Below, in pieces: positions 43,101 through 53,900 of a stretch of 64,000 bases of DNA; the stretch's first letter is position 1, and the number at the start of each line of letters is the position of its first letter. Made by a program: the position numbers and the translations under genes. The notes beneath the pieces were generated by a model that made no database searches, was not told where the DNA came from, and saw only the letters and a list, made by a program, of their open reading frames with translations. This DNA comes from Aquimarina latercula DSM 2041 (GTDB lineage Bacteria > Bacteroidota > Bacteroidia > Flavobacteriales > Flavobacteriaceae), in assembly GCF_000430645.1 (NCBI RefSeq), contig NZ_KE387185.1, forward strand, positions 219,296 to 283,295, read 5' to 3'.

Positions 43101-46100
43101 CAGAACGACATCTAGAATAATACCTTCTGAACAACTAGGGCCTACAGTTATATTAGTTATTAAATCATCTGGTGGTGATACCATGTCATATGGTCCAAAT
43201 GATACCTGACTACAACCACTGATATTATCTGTACTTTGAACGAAAATATAATACTGTCCAAAATTAAGCCCTTCAAAGCGAACTTCTGTAGCCGTAGTTA
43301 AAATTGGATTTGAAGAAATAGTAATAGAAGGAATCAATGGTGTAATTGCTATATTCGCAGCATCTACCAAGGTATATGTATATGGTCCTGTCCCTCCACT
43401 TATAGTTAAATCTATAGCTCCTAAATCAGTAATAATATCTGACCCTCCACAAGTTACCGGCGTAATAGCGTTAGACACCTCAATAATAGCATTAGGTGCA
43501 TTAATACTAACATTTTCGAAATTTTCGCATTGGTTACCATCTATTATCTGAATCTCATGATCTCCAATTTCCACATTATCAAAAGTTATTGTGTCTTCTA
43601 CTATGGGGCCAATTTCCACATTTCCATCCAAAATATAAGTGAATGGAGGTGTTCCGTCTGTAATAACAACTTCTATTTGTCCAAATTCTTCTGCACATAC
43701 AGGATCTACGCTAGTTACAGAAATTACAGGATCAACAGAAGGCACATTAATCGTAGCTACATATTCACATCCAGGAAAGTTACTATCTATAGCATATACT
43801 GTTACATCTCCCTCTGCAGAAATAACGAATGTTCCTGTAGTATTAGTGTAAGGTCCTCCAGAAGTTAAGCTAAAAGCAAAATTAGTTAGTACATTTACAA
43901 CACTAACACTACCTTCATTATCACAACCTATAGGATTCATAGAGAGTTCTGGTTGATATTCATTTTTAAATACACTAAAATAAAATGGAATAACGCATCC
44001 ACCTTCAAATTCTGCAAGAATTCTGTAATCCCCTACTTCTGAAACTGTATAACTTGAAGTATTACCACCTGTAACTTCTTCCCAGTTAGCATCTGTACAA
44101 TTACCATCTAATAAAGAACAAGGATCATTAAAATTTGCCTGACAAGTACCTGAATAACTTAAACGTTGCCAAGAAATACCATCCAAAACAGATGAATCGA
44201 AATTTGTTTCTAAAAATAAGCTCTGATCACCACATAGTAAAATTTGTGGAATAGAAAGACTATTACAATCTTCTGTTACCACAGTGGTTCCATTAACATA
44301 GTCCAAAATTGGATTCTGGATGTCGCTAAAACCTTCGACATTAAACTCTTCTACTGATGTTATACATTGTGGATCCGCCCCATCAACATCTTCTTTTATT
44401 ACTTTAAAAACACCTGTTTGAGGATTTGGAACCTGAAATGTATTACTCGTAGTAACTATAGGAGTTGAAATACTCGGTCCCGACCAAGTATAACTACTAT
44501 ATCCATTTCCGGCTGTTAATAATAACTCTCCTCCACAAAATGGCACATCAATTTGACAAGGAGCAAAATTTATAATCGTATTTCCTATTACCTCTGGTAT
44601 AGAGTTACAACTGTCTGATGAAACTCCATTATCATCCACAATTGCTATTCCTGAGAATAACCCTGTATATGAAACAGTAGTTGTGTTAATAACTTGGTCA
44701 GAGCATGCATCTGCTAAATCATTACAGCTAGTTACTAATTGGGTTGTAAATCGTATGGATATCGCATCGCTTGTTACTTCCAATAGGCTACTTGGTACCA
44801 GAAATTGTAATCTTCCTGGAGATGTCTCCGAATATGTCACTCCTGGTGGTAGCGTTTCGTCAGATATACCTAATAAATTTGTATTTACCGGAAGTATATC
44901 TGTAATTATTACCGATCCATCAATGAAATCTTCATTACCAACGTTTTCTATTTCTAGATCATATATAATTTCGTCTCCTAGCTCAACATTTCCTCCAGTA
45001 ATTTCAACGGTTCCATCTGCGTTAAAAACACGTTGTACCAAACTAAGTTCTGGTTCCATTGTTGTAGTAGAAAAAGAATTTAAAAAAACACTAAATCTAT
45101 CTCTAGTCGTTATTAATTGAAATACTGCGGAAGTTTGACCATTTCCAATAATCGAATTACTTGGGTTTGGCAAATCAAAAATATCGATGTCAAATCCTTG
45201 GGTATTTCTAGAATTAGGAGTTCTGCTCGTAACATATGCTCCATCAGACGAAATTGAACTATTAAAAAAATTTGTAGCTGGATTAGCCGTGTCAGCCCCT
45301 TGTCCTAATGCAACATAATCACCACTTGTATTCAATACATTTAATTGGTCTCCATCAAAACTAAAGTCTCCTTCCAATGATGCCACTCCATATCTAGTAG
45401 ATACTGGTAGATTTCCTTGTGGTGTCATAAAACCATTATATGTAAATTCTATTGGGGCATCTCCACTAAATATCTGAGCAAATCCATCGCTAATACTTAT
45501 GTATTTTGCATCATCTTGAGGGTCTTCATAAATAGCCACTAAAACCCATCCTCCGCAAGCTCCATCTCCACCACTTGTAAAACCTTGTGTTGCATTCATA
45601 TCGGCAACAGTATACGTTCCAAAAGGATTATCTAGATCCAATAAGCTAGTAACATCTGCATAACATACATAAGGAAACTCATCATTTGCGGTATTCCCCA
45701 AAGGATTCGTAGGTGTATTGCTATATCCATCAAAAACCACACTAGTAGCAGCAACATCTATATAGGTACCTCCGGGAATTTTAAATTTTACATTTCTAAA
45801 GTCTGCTGGCCCCTGTTTTCTTGGATCAATAAGGGGAAGGTCTGTTAAAACATCATCTCCCTGATCCGTAGATAAAGTAGCTAACACTACGTTAGTTTGT
45901 GACTGAAGAAGCGTTACTAAATCTTCATCAAGAAAATTAGCATTACTAATATCGTCATTACCTATAGATACTACGGGTACTGTTATCTCTGGTCCGTTCC
46001 CAATAAGTCTTGGTAAAAGACCATTATCATTTACAATAACTACTCCTACCGCACCGGCATTTTGAGCATTTACAGCTTTCTCTCTTAAAGAACAAGTACC

Positions 46101-46718
46101 TCCTTTTCTAAGCACTGCTATATTGCCAGTTAACTCTGCCTCATTAGTAATACTGCAACCATCGATAGGTTGAGCTACCACCAAATAAGAAGTTACCGGA
46201 CTTCTTTGTATATCGACATTATCATTATCAAACTCAGCATTTCTTACAGCATATTGTTGAGCTAGTGGGCCATTATTTATAATTAATGCTGTATTCGTAT
46301 CGGAATTACTTGCAATTTCAGCATCCAAAAAATTATTAGGACTACTCGCTCTTGTCATATAATAATTTGCTGACCAATATAATCCCGCATATACCAATTT
46401 ACTGCACTCTTCTCTCGGAGCTGTTAACCTAGCTTCACTTGAACTAAAAGTAGTTGGATCATCATCTACATCTATATAAGCAGTAACAGTATTACCATTA
46501 TTATCAATACCGTTATAATTTCCATTAGGATCTGTAAATCTATTTCCATCCTTGTCCTCAATCATACCAACAATATCGTTACCGGTCATGATCAAATCTC
46601 CTTTAACACCTGAGATAGATTTTCTAATCTGAAAAGGAACAGTTTCTTGACTAAAAACTGTGGTGCTAACAAGTAACAAGCATATCGCTATTAATTCGAG
46701 ACGTAATTTTTTATTCAT
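40167..46718 (-). CDS. Giant SprB-like repeat surface protein with type A T9SS sorting domain
   Basis: 2183 aa. Signal peptide (MNKKLRLELIAICLLLVSTTVFS). A conserved N-terminal module (about 25-550) carries a protease-associated (PA) insert at about 175-275 (TGNIAVLRKGGTCSLREKA...GAVGVVIVND). A DUF11-like domain is at about 555-690 (GDEIIYDLEIENVGNEDF...TDILP). SprB-type repeats (about 900-2040) end in motifs such as GxYxVxVxDxNGC and contain paired Cys. The C-terminal about 70 residues (IHLYPNPANTLVSINT...GKLVLQS...GVYFTEV) are a Por_Secre_tail type A signal. It is predicted to be secreted by T9SS and attached to the cell surface. It is paralogous to the split giant protein upstream over the N-terminal module and a repeat block. 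Confidence 0.9.
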   Translation of the reverse strand: MNKKLRLELIAICLLLVSTTVFSQETVPFQIRKSISGVKGDLIMTGNDIVGMIEDKDGNRFTDPNGNYNGIDNNGNTVTAYIDVDDDPTTFSSSEARLTAPREECSKLVYAGLYWSANYYMTRASSPNNFLDAEIASNSDTNTALIINNGPLAQQYAVRNAEFDNDNVDIQRSPVTSYLVVAQPIDGCSITNEAELTGNIAVLRKGGTCSLREKAVNAQNAGAVGVVIVNDNGLLPRLIGNGPEITVPVVSIGNDDISNANFLDEDLVTLLQSQTNVVLATLSTDQGDDVLTDLPLIDPRKQGPADFRNVKFKIPGGTYIDVAATSVVFDGYSNTPTNPLGNTANDEFPYVCYADVTSLLDLDNPFGTYTVADMNATQGFTSGGDGACGGWVLVAIYEDPQDDAKYISISDGFAQIFSGDAPIEFTYNGFMTPQGNLPVSTRYGVASLEGDFSFDGDQLNVLNTSGDYVALGQGADTANPATNFFNSSISSDGAYVTSRTPNSRNTQGFDIDIFDLPNPSNSIIGNGQTSAVFQLITTRDRFSVFLNSFSTTTMEPELSLVQRVFNADGTVEITGGNVELGDEIIYDLEIENVGNEDFIDGSVIITDILPVNTNLLGISDETLPPGVTYSETSPGRLQFLVPSSLLEVTSDAISIRFTTQLVTSCNDLADACSDQVINTTTVSYTGLFSGIAIVDDNGVSSDSCNSIPEVIGNTIINFAPCQIDVPFCGGELLLTAGNGYSSYTWSGPSISTPIVTTSNTFQVPNPQTGVFKVIKEDVDGADPQCITSVEEFNVEGFSDIQNPILDYVNGTTVVTEDCNSLSIPQILLCGDQSLFLETNFDSSVLDGISWQRLSYSGTCQANFNDPCSLLDGNCTDANWEEVTGGNTSSYTVSEVGDYRILAEFEGGCVIPFYFSVFKNEYQPELSMNPIGCDNEGSVSVVNVLTNFAFSLTSGGPYTNTTGTFVISAEGDVTVYAIDSNFPGCEYVATINVPSVDPVISVTSVDPVCAEEFGQIEVVITDGTPPFTYILDGNVEIGPIVEDTITFDNVEIGDHEIQIIDGNQCENFENVSINAPNAIIEVSNAITPVTCGGSDIITDLGAIDLTISGGTGPYTYTLVDAANIAITPLIPSITISSNPILTTATEVRFEGLNFGQYYIFVQSTDNISGCSQVSFGPYDMVSPPDDLITNITVGPSCSEGIILDVVLQGGAGISPPTDPPPGFDIRIVGEPSPGLGDFVPLNDGEGGSTIVDANTPIRDHKYSGLAFYKAYTIEVRDNATKCIYRELISPINPPSEPKILNFTVTDASCGQVPDSGDGEISFEISEYDPFVTQVSWEVFSQITNVSLGVAYSGTATNLTGTNVPVAISNFSAGQYYVIVRENGTSCPARQDFVIDIPDSLNSVPTNITPANSCGDNAQIIMQTDGGTPFDISQTADGYTYALTTDGASNPGVYPINNNVIDLGNVAGDFDIWVSDANGCSFGPVDVSVIVSPLPTVVASFIDDCVYDNNNVISVEGTGFGTLLYQLDDGTAVVGNIDNNNHQFIVATSGTYVVTIKDESGCSVNTIVRVYDDLTISAAFTTAPTCGDANGVITTMITAGAAEGTLSYELQDSTGTPVANTTGNSTGEYTGVPSGDYIVVTTDDGRGTTSYCFFNAMISAEDVIPITADIAITQDYNCDTSGEITVSNPTGGNGQYEYSLDAIIWSVNNQFIGLIDGDYTVYIRDSNTITCPVLLGTLTIDPINEVVDLDFTASDITCSASSTSITVIATGTNGASIFEYRISAPITTPWQMSNTFSNLEQGYTYTFEARTDDSCSYTEDYGIDPIAPLVVTGELVSDISCNGDADGIVRLEVSGGIPPYTFTSSLNPTLFYSDNADGVTGQHMFTDIPTGSYEFLAQDSLGCSFIIPITLIDPSKLLVSVDIDETGTIIVNASGGTPAYAYQLLSADGITTLFPEQTSNTFDVDVSGEYVVKALDVNRCEVLESITVTITNQNPIIDYADEILFCALIGQGYPVISIQDENGEEVDVSFTNAASIVWQRLDDISCNRPFDETCPTTDDSCSSDWFDFETGADCMVLEPGEYRVVITFANRVAQSTEIYYFRAEGNTLDVIENEKTNIHLYPNPANTLVSINTDISLIKVFDVSGKLVLQSIQSSFDISLLKKGVYFTEVETSKGAKKIIKLVKQ

Positions 46719-46906
46719 TTTTTCTAAAATTGATAAATCTGGTTTTTAATGTAAGTATCATAACAAAGGAAAATGTTACCATAACTTTATTTTTTATTTG
46801 ACCTATACAGATTAATATTCTCTTTTTTTATGTCTATAACTAATCTTAATAGTGGTTCAGTCAGTTATTTTATGTTCTTAAACATGGTAACAATTACATT
46901 TTAAAG

Positions 46907-46940
46907 GCAAAAAAAACACCTATCTAATAGATAAGTGTTT
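46907..46940 (-). terminator. Hairpin terminator after the PorP/SprF gene
   Basis: On the minus strand AAACACTTATCT and AGATAGGTGTTT pair (one mismatch) around ATT, followed by a T-run. It ends the giant-protein/PorP operon and separates it from the 2183-aa gene; the rest of the 273-bp gap (46719-46991) shows no other clear element. Confidence 0.85.
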
Positions 46941-46991
46941 CCAATATTTATATTTTATCGTAGTAAAAAGAGTAGTTATTTACGATTTATT

Positions 46992-47969
46992 TTAATAAGT
47001 ACATCCACATTTACTTTGTCTACATCCGAAATCTATTCCTAAAGTAATCATATGCGATCCTGCTGCGTTACTTGCATCAAATACTTCATTCACATTTACC
47101 TGATATCCATAGGCAACATAGAAATTAGATTTTTTAATACCAATCATCGGAGAAACAGATAACGGTTTAAAATCCTGATCTACTAATGACCTTAAACTTA
47201 TTCCAGCCCAATAATAATCTCCTCTATGTAACTTACGTACTTTTAAATTAAGATCCGCTGTACTTCTACCATCACCAGCAAAGTTCTGATATAACACTGA
47301 AGGCTCTACTTCTATATCGCTAAAGCGATCATAAAAAGTATATCCAGAATACACATAGTAGTTCTGTATAGAAGAAGGTTCCGTAGGATTAAAATCATCT
47401 ATTTGCTTCTGTAGTAAATTCACCGCATTAGCACTTAAGAAGAATCTTCCTAATCGATACAATACTCCAATATCAAAGTTGGAGTTATTTACTGTAACAT
47501 TCTCTAAACTTTCACTAGGCGGCATATTAGGGTCTCCATCATTGAACTGAGATGTGTCTATTCCAAACTGAGTAAACTTATAACTAATACCAAAGGATAG
47601 GTATTGATTGGTATACTCATTTAGTGTCAAGTGGTGTGCAAAAGATAATTGTACACCTTTTTGAGAAGTTGCTCCATTTTTATCATTAAATAAAATAGCT
47701 CCTACACCCGAACGATCAGAAATACGACCATCTATAGACACTGACTGTGTTCCTGGGGCATCAGCAATATCAACCCACTGTTCAAATCCCGAAGCTCGAA
47801 CCTGCCAACAATCTCCAATACCTGCATAAGCACTAGATATTAAATATGGATTATCTGCAATATATTGGTTTTGAACTGGTGCAAAAAACTCTTGACCATA
47901 ACTTCTATTACCAACTATAGCTGTTATTAAAACTATAGCTATTATTATATGTCTTGTGTACGTTCTCAT
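46992..47969 (-). CDS. PorP/SprF family type IX secretion membrane protein
   Basis: 325 aa. Signal peptide ending near residue 25 (NRSYGQ), then QNQYIADNPYLISSAYAGIGDCWQVRASGFEQWV, the usual opening of PorP/SprF proteins, and a beta-barrel-like pattern. It starts 5 bp after the giant protein carrying a type B sorting domain. In Flavobacterium, SprF-like proteins are required for surface delivery of the adjacent SprB-like client, so this is probably the dedicated partner. The C-terminus is unusual, ending in a Cys-rich GCRQSKCGCTY. Confidence 0.9.
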   Translation of the reverse strand: MRTYTRHIIIAIVLITAIVGNRSYGQEFFAPVQNQYIADNPYLISSAYAGIGDCWQVRASGFEQWVDIADAPGTQSVSIDGRISDRSGVGAILFNDKNGATSQKGVQLSFAHHLTLNEYTNQYLSFGISYKFTQFGIDTSQFNDGDPNMPPSESLENVTVNNSNFDIGVLYRLGRFFLSANAVNLLQKQIDDFNPTEPSSIQNYYVYSGYTFYDRFSDIEVEPSVLYQNFAGDGRSTADLNLKVRKLHRGDYYWAGISLRSLVDQDFKPLSVSPMIGIKKSNFYVAYGYQVNVNEVFDASNAAGSHMITLGIDFGCRQSKCGCTY

Positions 47970-47974
47970 ACTTA

Positions 47975-50900
47975 TTATCTATATAAAGTAAAGTGACCTG
48001 TAAACTCTCTGTTATCAATGTCATTAAGAATAATGGTAAACCAATAATCTCCTGATGGCAACTCACTTCCTTGGTAAATTCCATCCCAACCGTTATTGGT
48101 TCCTTGGTCTCCAACAAACTCAGCTAATAATCTACCATATCTATCGAATACCTTAACTTCCATATCATCAAAGAAGAATGGATCTCTAAACGGATCTTGT
48201 CTAGGATACCAGGTATCATTTGTACCATCACCATCAGGTGTAAAGTAATTCGGAATGATAATGTTAATAAAAATCAACTCTTGAACTCCAACTACCTCAC
48301 AACCCATATTATCTACAACTCTTAATGCATACTCCGCAGTTTCATCAATAGAGAAAATATTATCATCTAATTCTCTATAATCCGCATCGGTTAAATCATT
48401 CACCGTTTGCCCATTAGGTATGATTGCTACAAAATAAGTGTAATCTCCACTACCTCCTGTTACAATAATTTCATACTCATTAGGATCCTGAGGATTATTT
48501 GTCATCTGAGCAATTGGTGTTGCTAAAGGAATATATTCTTCTATTGTTATTGATCCTAAATCAAACACACATCCTGTAGGAGTATAAGTCATAGTTCCTT
48601 GATATTCTCCTGGTTGTACAATGAATGTTGGAGATAAACTATCTCCTGGACTCACACCTCCATCTAGTGATACTAGGTTGTAAAGAATATCAGTGTCTAC
48701 AGAGTCATCGCCTAAAATAAAGTCTATGTAATATATAGGTGGTTGATTTATCGAACCATCTGTATTTATTATTGGACAATCAACTCTAGGACTCATTACT
48801 CCATTAAGAATAGCTCCTTCTGGAATATCCACTGGTAAGTTTATTCTACAATCATTAGCATCTCTAATAAAGATCGTAGTAGTTCCGCCTGGAAGGTCCA
48901 TATAAGTCAACACTCCGTCCATAAAATCTCCATCATTATTTGTGATATTTGTTGAATACGGTGGTGTACCTCCGGTAATATCGATAGTAACTGCTCCATC
49001 ACTATCACCAAAACAAGTTTCTGGCGTTATTGCTCCCACAATATTAGCCATTAACTGATCAGGCTCACCGATAGTTACATCATATACTTGTCCACAACCA
49101 TTAGCATCCTGTGCAAATACCTGATACGTTCCAGGAACTAAATTGGTAAACGTATGTTGGTTAGGAACATTGTCCGATTCATCGTTAAAGAATTGACCTG
49201 GATTTGTACTTATTGCAAAAGAATAATCTGGTGTACCTCCAGCCGCAAATACAATAATAGATCCATTATCCTCTCCGAAACAAACCACATCTGTAATTTG
49301 AGGTGGAATATTTTCAAACTCCGCAGGATTTATAATATCGAAATCTACTTGAGCAACACAATTTCTATCACTTCTTACTAAATATGTATAGTTTCCTGGT
49401 GGTAAGTCAATAAATTCACTATTATTTTGAGGACCCCAAGTTTGAGTAGTAGTATTATTCGTTAACTCAAAAATATAGTCTCCAATACCTCCGGTAACAG
49501 TAGCATTAATAACAGCTGTAGCTTCATTAAAACAGTTAATATTTGCAGCAGTTGTATCTAAAGCAATCATTATCTGATTAATTGGTATTACAGGAACTGG
49601 CGAAGATAATTGAGATCTACAACCATTTACATCCTCTACAAAGAATTGATACTCTCCTGCTCCAAGGCCTGTAAAAATTCCAGATCCTCCATTTGCTACT
49701 TCATTACCATCTTGATCAACGTAATAATATTCAATGATTGCTACATCACTTGTTCCACTGATTGTTACATCAATTGTATTAATATCACACGTAACTTCTG
49801 TAACACTATCTATACTAACAGTAACTTCATTTGGCTCATTTATAATAGCAGTAGTTGTCGCTGTACAATTTAAATTATCAGAAACTGTAATCGTATAAGT
49901 TCCTGCACCTAGATTATTGAATACATTAGTAGGCTGTGGTCCACTAGTAGTAACTCCATCAGGGAATGTTAAAGTATACAAATAAGTTCCTGGTCCTTGA
50001 CCTCCACTAGCAACAACAGTAATACTACCATCAACATCCTCAAAGCAGGTAACACTGCTATCCGCTATTGGATCAACAATTATAGCATTAGGTGACTGTA
50101 TGGTAAACTGCTCATCATCGGTACATCCTTGACTATCTTCAGCAGTAACCGTATACAATCCAGCAGTTAGATTTTCGAATAACCCTGTTGTATTAGAAAT
50201 AGCGCCAGGAGTTAACGTATATGTAACTGTTCCTTGAGCTCCAGTAACAGACGCTTGGAAAGATCCATCACTACCAGGAACACAAGACTCTACCGTGTTG
50301 ATAGCTGATATAGCTGTTACAATTGGTGCACCAGGTCCTGTAATTGCAACAACATTCGATCGTTCTGTACACAATGGATCCGCGGTTTCTACAATTTCTA
50401 CAATATATACACCTTGTGGTAAATTAACCGGTAAAATATATGGATTTGGATCCGTTGTTGTATCTCCTGTTCCAGAGAACGCTGTTGGATTCCCATTTTC
50501 ATCAAGAATTGTAAAATTATATGGTCCTGTATATCCAGTTATCGATATATTGATCGTACCATCTGCATCTCCTAAACAAGTTTCAGGTGTTTCCTCCGCT
50601 GCTACCAATTCTACAAAATCGAATTGATCAATTTCATGAGTAACAGTAATCGTACACATCGTAATCTGATCTGTAATTCTAAATGTATAAATACCTAAAG
50701 GTCTTGGTAACAGAAAATTAGCTGTTGACACACCAGCAGGTGTATCTACAGGTGCAGGTGGATTAATCACTGTACCAGTATTGTCAATTAATTCAAACAA
50801 GAAATCCCCTGAACCTCCCTGTACAGATACAGTAACTTCTTCATCAACAGCACAAGTGATATCTGTTACGATAGCAACAGCAGGATTTGTCATTATTGGG

Positions 50901-53900
50901 AATGGTGCTACTGTTTCCGTTTCAGTTACAGGATTTGTAGCACAGCTATTACTATCCGTAACTGAAATTAAATAATCTCCTTCTTCATCAGCAGTAATTT
51001 CATAATCTATTTCAGGAGTACCTAAATTAGCGTCAGCGATATCTAATTCAGTTACAACTACTCCAGAAGGTGTTTCATAAGAAATACTATATGGTGCAGT
51101 TCCAGCTGTTATTGTTACAGTAATTATAGGGAATACTGAACTATTATCTGGAGCACAGCTATATGCACTTTGAGAAATTGCTACAGCAACTTGCGTAGCA
51201 TTCGCAACCGTAATAGCAACCTGACCAGAACAACTTCTATCTGAGGTTACCACAACTACGTAATCTCCAAATGGTAAATCAGTAAATACTGGATTATCTA
51301 TTTGATCAACTCCAACCTGTTGCGCTAAATCAGGGTTTCCTGTTCCATCATCAACATATATTTGATATGTGTAAGGACCATCTAAATCAGTACCTGTTTG
51401 TAATGTCACGGTAACTGTTCCATCAGTCGCTCCTATACATGATACAGCAGTTGACGTTGCAGATGGAATAGGATCCAACGGCACCGTTAATTCTGGAACA
51501 TCTATTGTAATTGTACACGGCGTAGTAATCGCAGCGATATTAACATCTGTAATTTCCACTATATAATCACCCGCAGCGATTGGAGTAAAAATATTATTTC
51601 CTACCTGAGGTCCAGCAACAATTGCGTTTGTAGCTTCATCTCTTAGGGTAAAAGTGAAATTACCTGGATTGACAGCAAAATCTGATCCACCATTAACTGT
51701 TACTGTTATTGTTCCATCAACATCTCTACAAGTAGGGTCCGTCGTGAAATCTGCAGTAGCAGTTAATTCTGGTAATATCGTTATTGATTCCACATTAGAA
51801 GGACATCCATTTTCATCATATGCAGTAACCGTATAAGTTCCAGGAGTAGCTACAGTGAATGTATGCGCAGTACTTCCGTTATTAGCATCTTCTATAACAC
51901 CTGTATCTAATTGGAATCTTAATATTCCTGAACCTGGCGGTACCGGAACATTACTAGTTCCTGATGCAGATATTACATAACTTCCATCATGAGTACATAC
52001 ATCATCCACCGTAAGTGGATTAAGTACAGGATTATCAGTTCTATTTACCGTAACCACTATAGAAGCAGGATTAGAAGTACAGGAATTATCATCCACAACA
52101 CTAATTGTATAATCGGTACTAGTGCCCGTAACAGGTAAATCAAATATTCCTGTTGTGTTTGTAGTTGTAAATGTTCCTCCACTTGGCACATCTGTTGCAG
52201 TAAAAGTATAAGGAGATGTTCCTCCAGAAGCTGTTACTACAACTCTTCCATCTTCATTACAATTTGCATTAGTATTAGAATCTAAGGCTAATAGTAATTC
52301 TGTAGGTTGAGCAATATTGACAACATTAGACGTATCATTACAAGTAGAAACAGGATCTATAATTGAAACCTGAATACTTCCTGCTTCTAAACCAGTTATG
52401 GTAATAGGGTTCTGTACAGTGGTATCTGCACCTATAGGGCCTGTAACGGTTCCTGTAGTCGTATTTGTTACTGTATAATTATAAGGACCTGTATGCCCTG
52501 TAACAGTAAGCTCTACATTACCAGTAGCATCACCAAAACATAAAATATTTGGAGTAACCACAGCAATATTAGCCTCTATTGTGTCATAAGGAGTAATTTC
52601 ATAAGGTAATGTCTCTATAGAACATTGTGTTCCTTGATCAAACACTCTAAAGATATAATTACCTACACCAGGTAAAAAGAATGAACCACTTGTAGTTGTA
52701 GCTCCTCCGGAAGCAACTCCTATCTGAGATGGTACTGCTCCATTGATTTCTATAAAATCAAACGGACCTGTTCCTCCAGTTACTGTAACCGTAACCTCTT
52801 CGGTGTTGGTAGTACAATTTATACCTGTTACTAGATTTACTACCGCGTCTGTCATTACAGGGAACGCAGGAATATTAAATGGTACTAGGACATTAGGACA
52901 ATCATTTCTGTCAAATACTGTAAATGTATAATTACCAGATTCGTTTGCTATAATCTGAATTCCTGCTAAACCAAGATCAGTATCCAATGTAGCTGGATCT
53001 ACTGGTCCAACTGTATTTCCTGATGGATCTGTATAAGATATAGTGTATGGTGAATTACCTCCAGCAAAGTTATCTACAGTAATTACAGGAAGATTTATCG
53101 CAGCACCAGTACATCCATAAGGTGTCTCCAATGCTACAGTTGCTACAGGAAGTGAAGGTTGGTCTATAATATAATCTTCAGTATCCAAACAAATCACATT
53201 TAAAGCTCCGTTTGGCTTAGTAACCCTTACTTCAATAGTATATGTTCCAATACCTAAACCTGAGAATACAGGACTTGTTTGGAATGGAGTTACATCTGCT
53301 ATCGGTGCAGAAATTCTATATTCATAAATAACCGCTGGGTCAGCATCCGTCGATGCAGCTGTTAATGCTGCCGTTATAACACCATCCGTATCACCTATAC
53401 AAGTAACAAAAGTAGTTTCAGGTACAAGTACTGGAGGCGTCGGAGCATCTATACTTACCGGAGCAGAGAACGAACAAAATGGTGCAATAGTTCCACGTCC
53501 ATCATCCGTAGCAACTACGATATAATCACCTGGAGCAACACCAGTATAAATTCCATTAACATCACCCGTTACATTTCCTGTTGGTGTTCCAGTTCCGTCT
53601 TGTAGTACATATGTTAATGTCCCTTGTACAACACCTGATGTAATTGTTGTAGTAATAACACCTGTAGGGTTTTCACAATCTGGAGCAGTTGTAAATGCTG
53701 CACTAATAACTAGTTCGTCATAAACCACAACCGGAAGCGTATCTACAGAACAACCTGTTTCATCTGTAATTGTTATTATATACGATCCAGGAGTAGATAC
53801 AATAAATTGGTGATTATTATTATCTATACTACCTGTAACCGCAGTTCCTCCATCAATTTGATACAATAATGTTCCAAGACCTGTACCATCTACATCAATT

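Noticed and set aside
44683..45120. A 145-codon plus-strand ORF and many similar antisense ORFs across 40-63 kb
   Set aside because: They lie antisense to the giant repeat genes, whose Thr/Gly/Val-rich codon pattern leaves the opposite strand open. None has a recognisable domain or start context.
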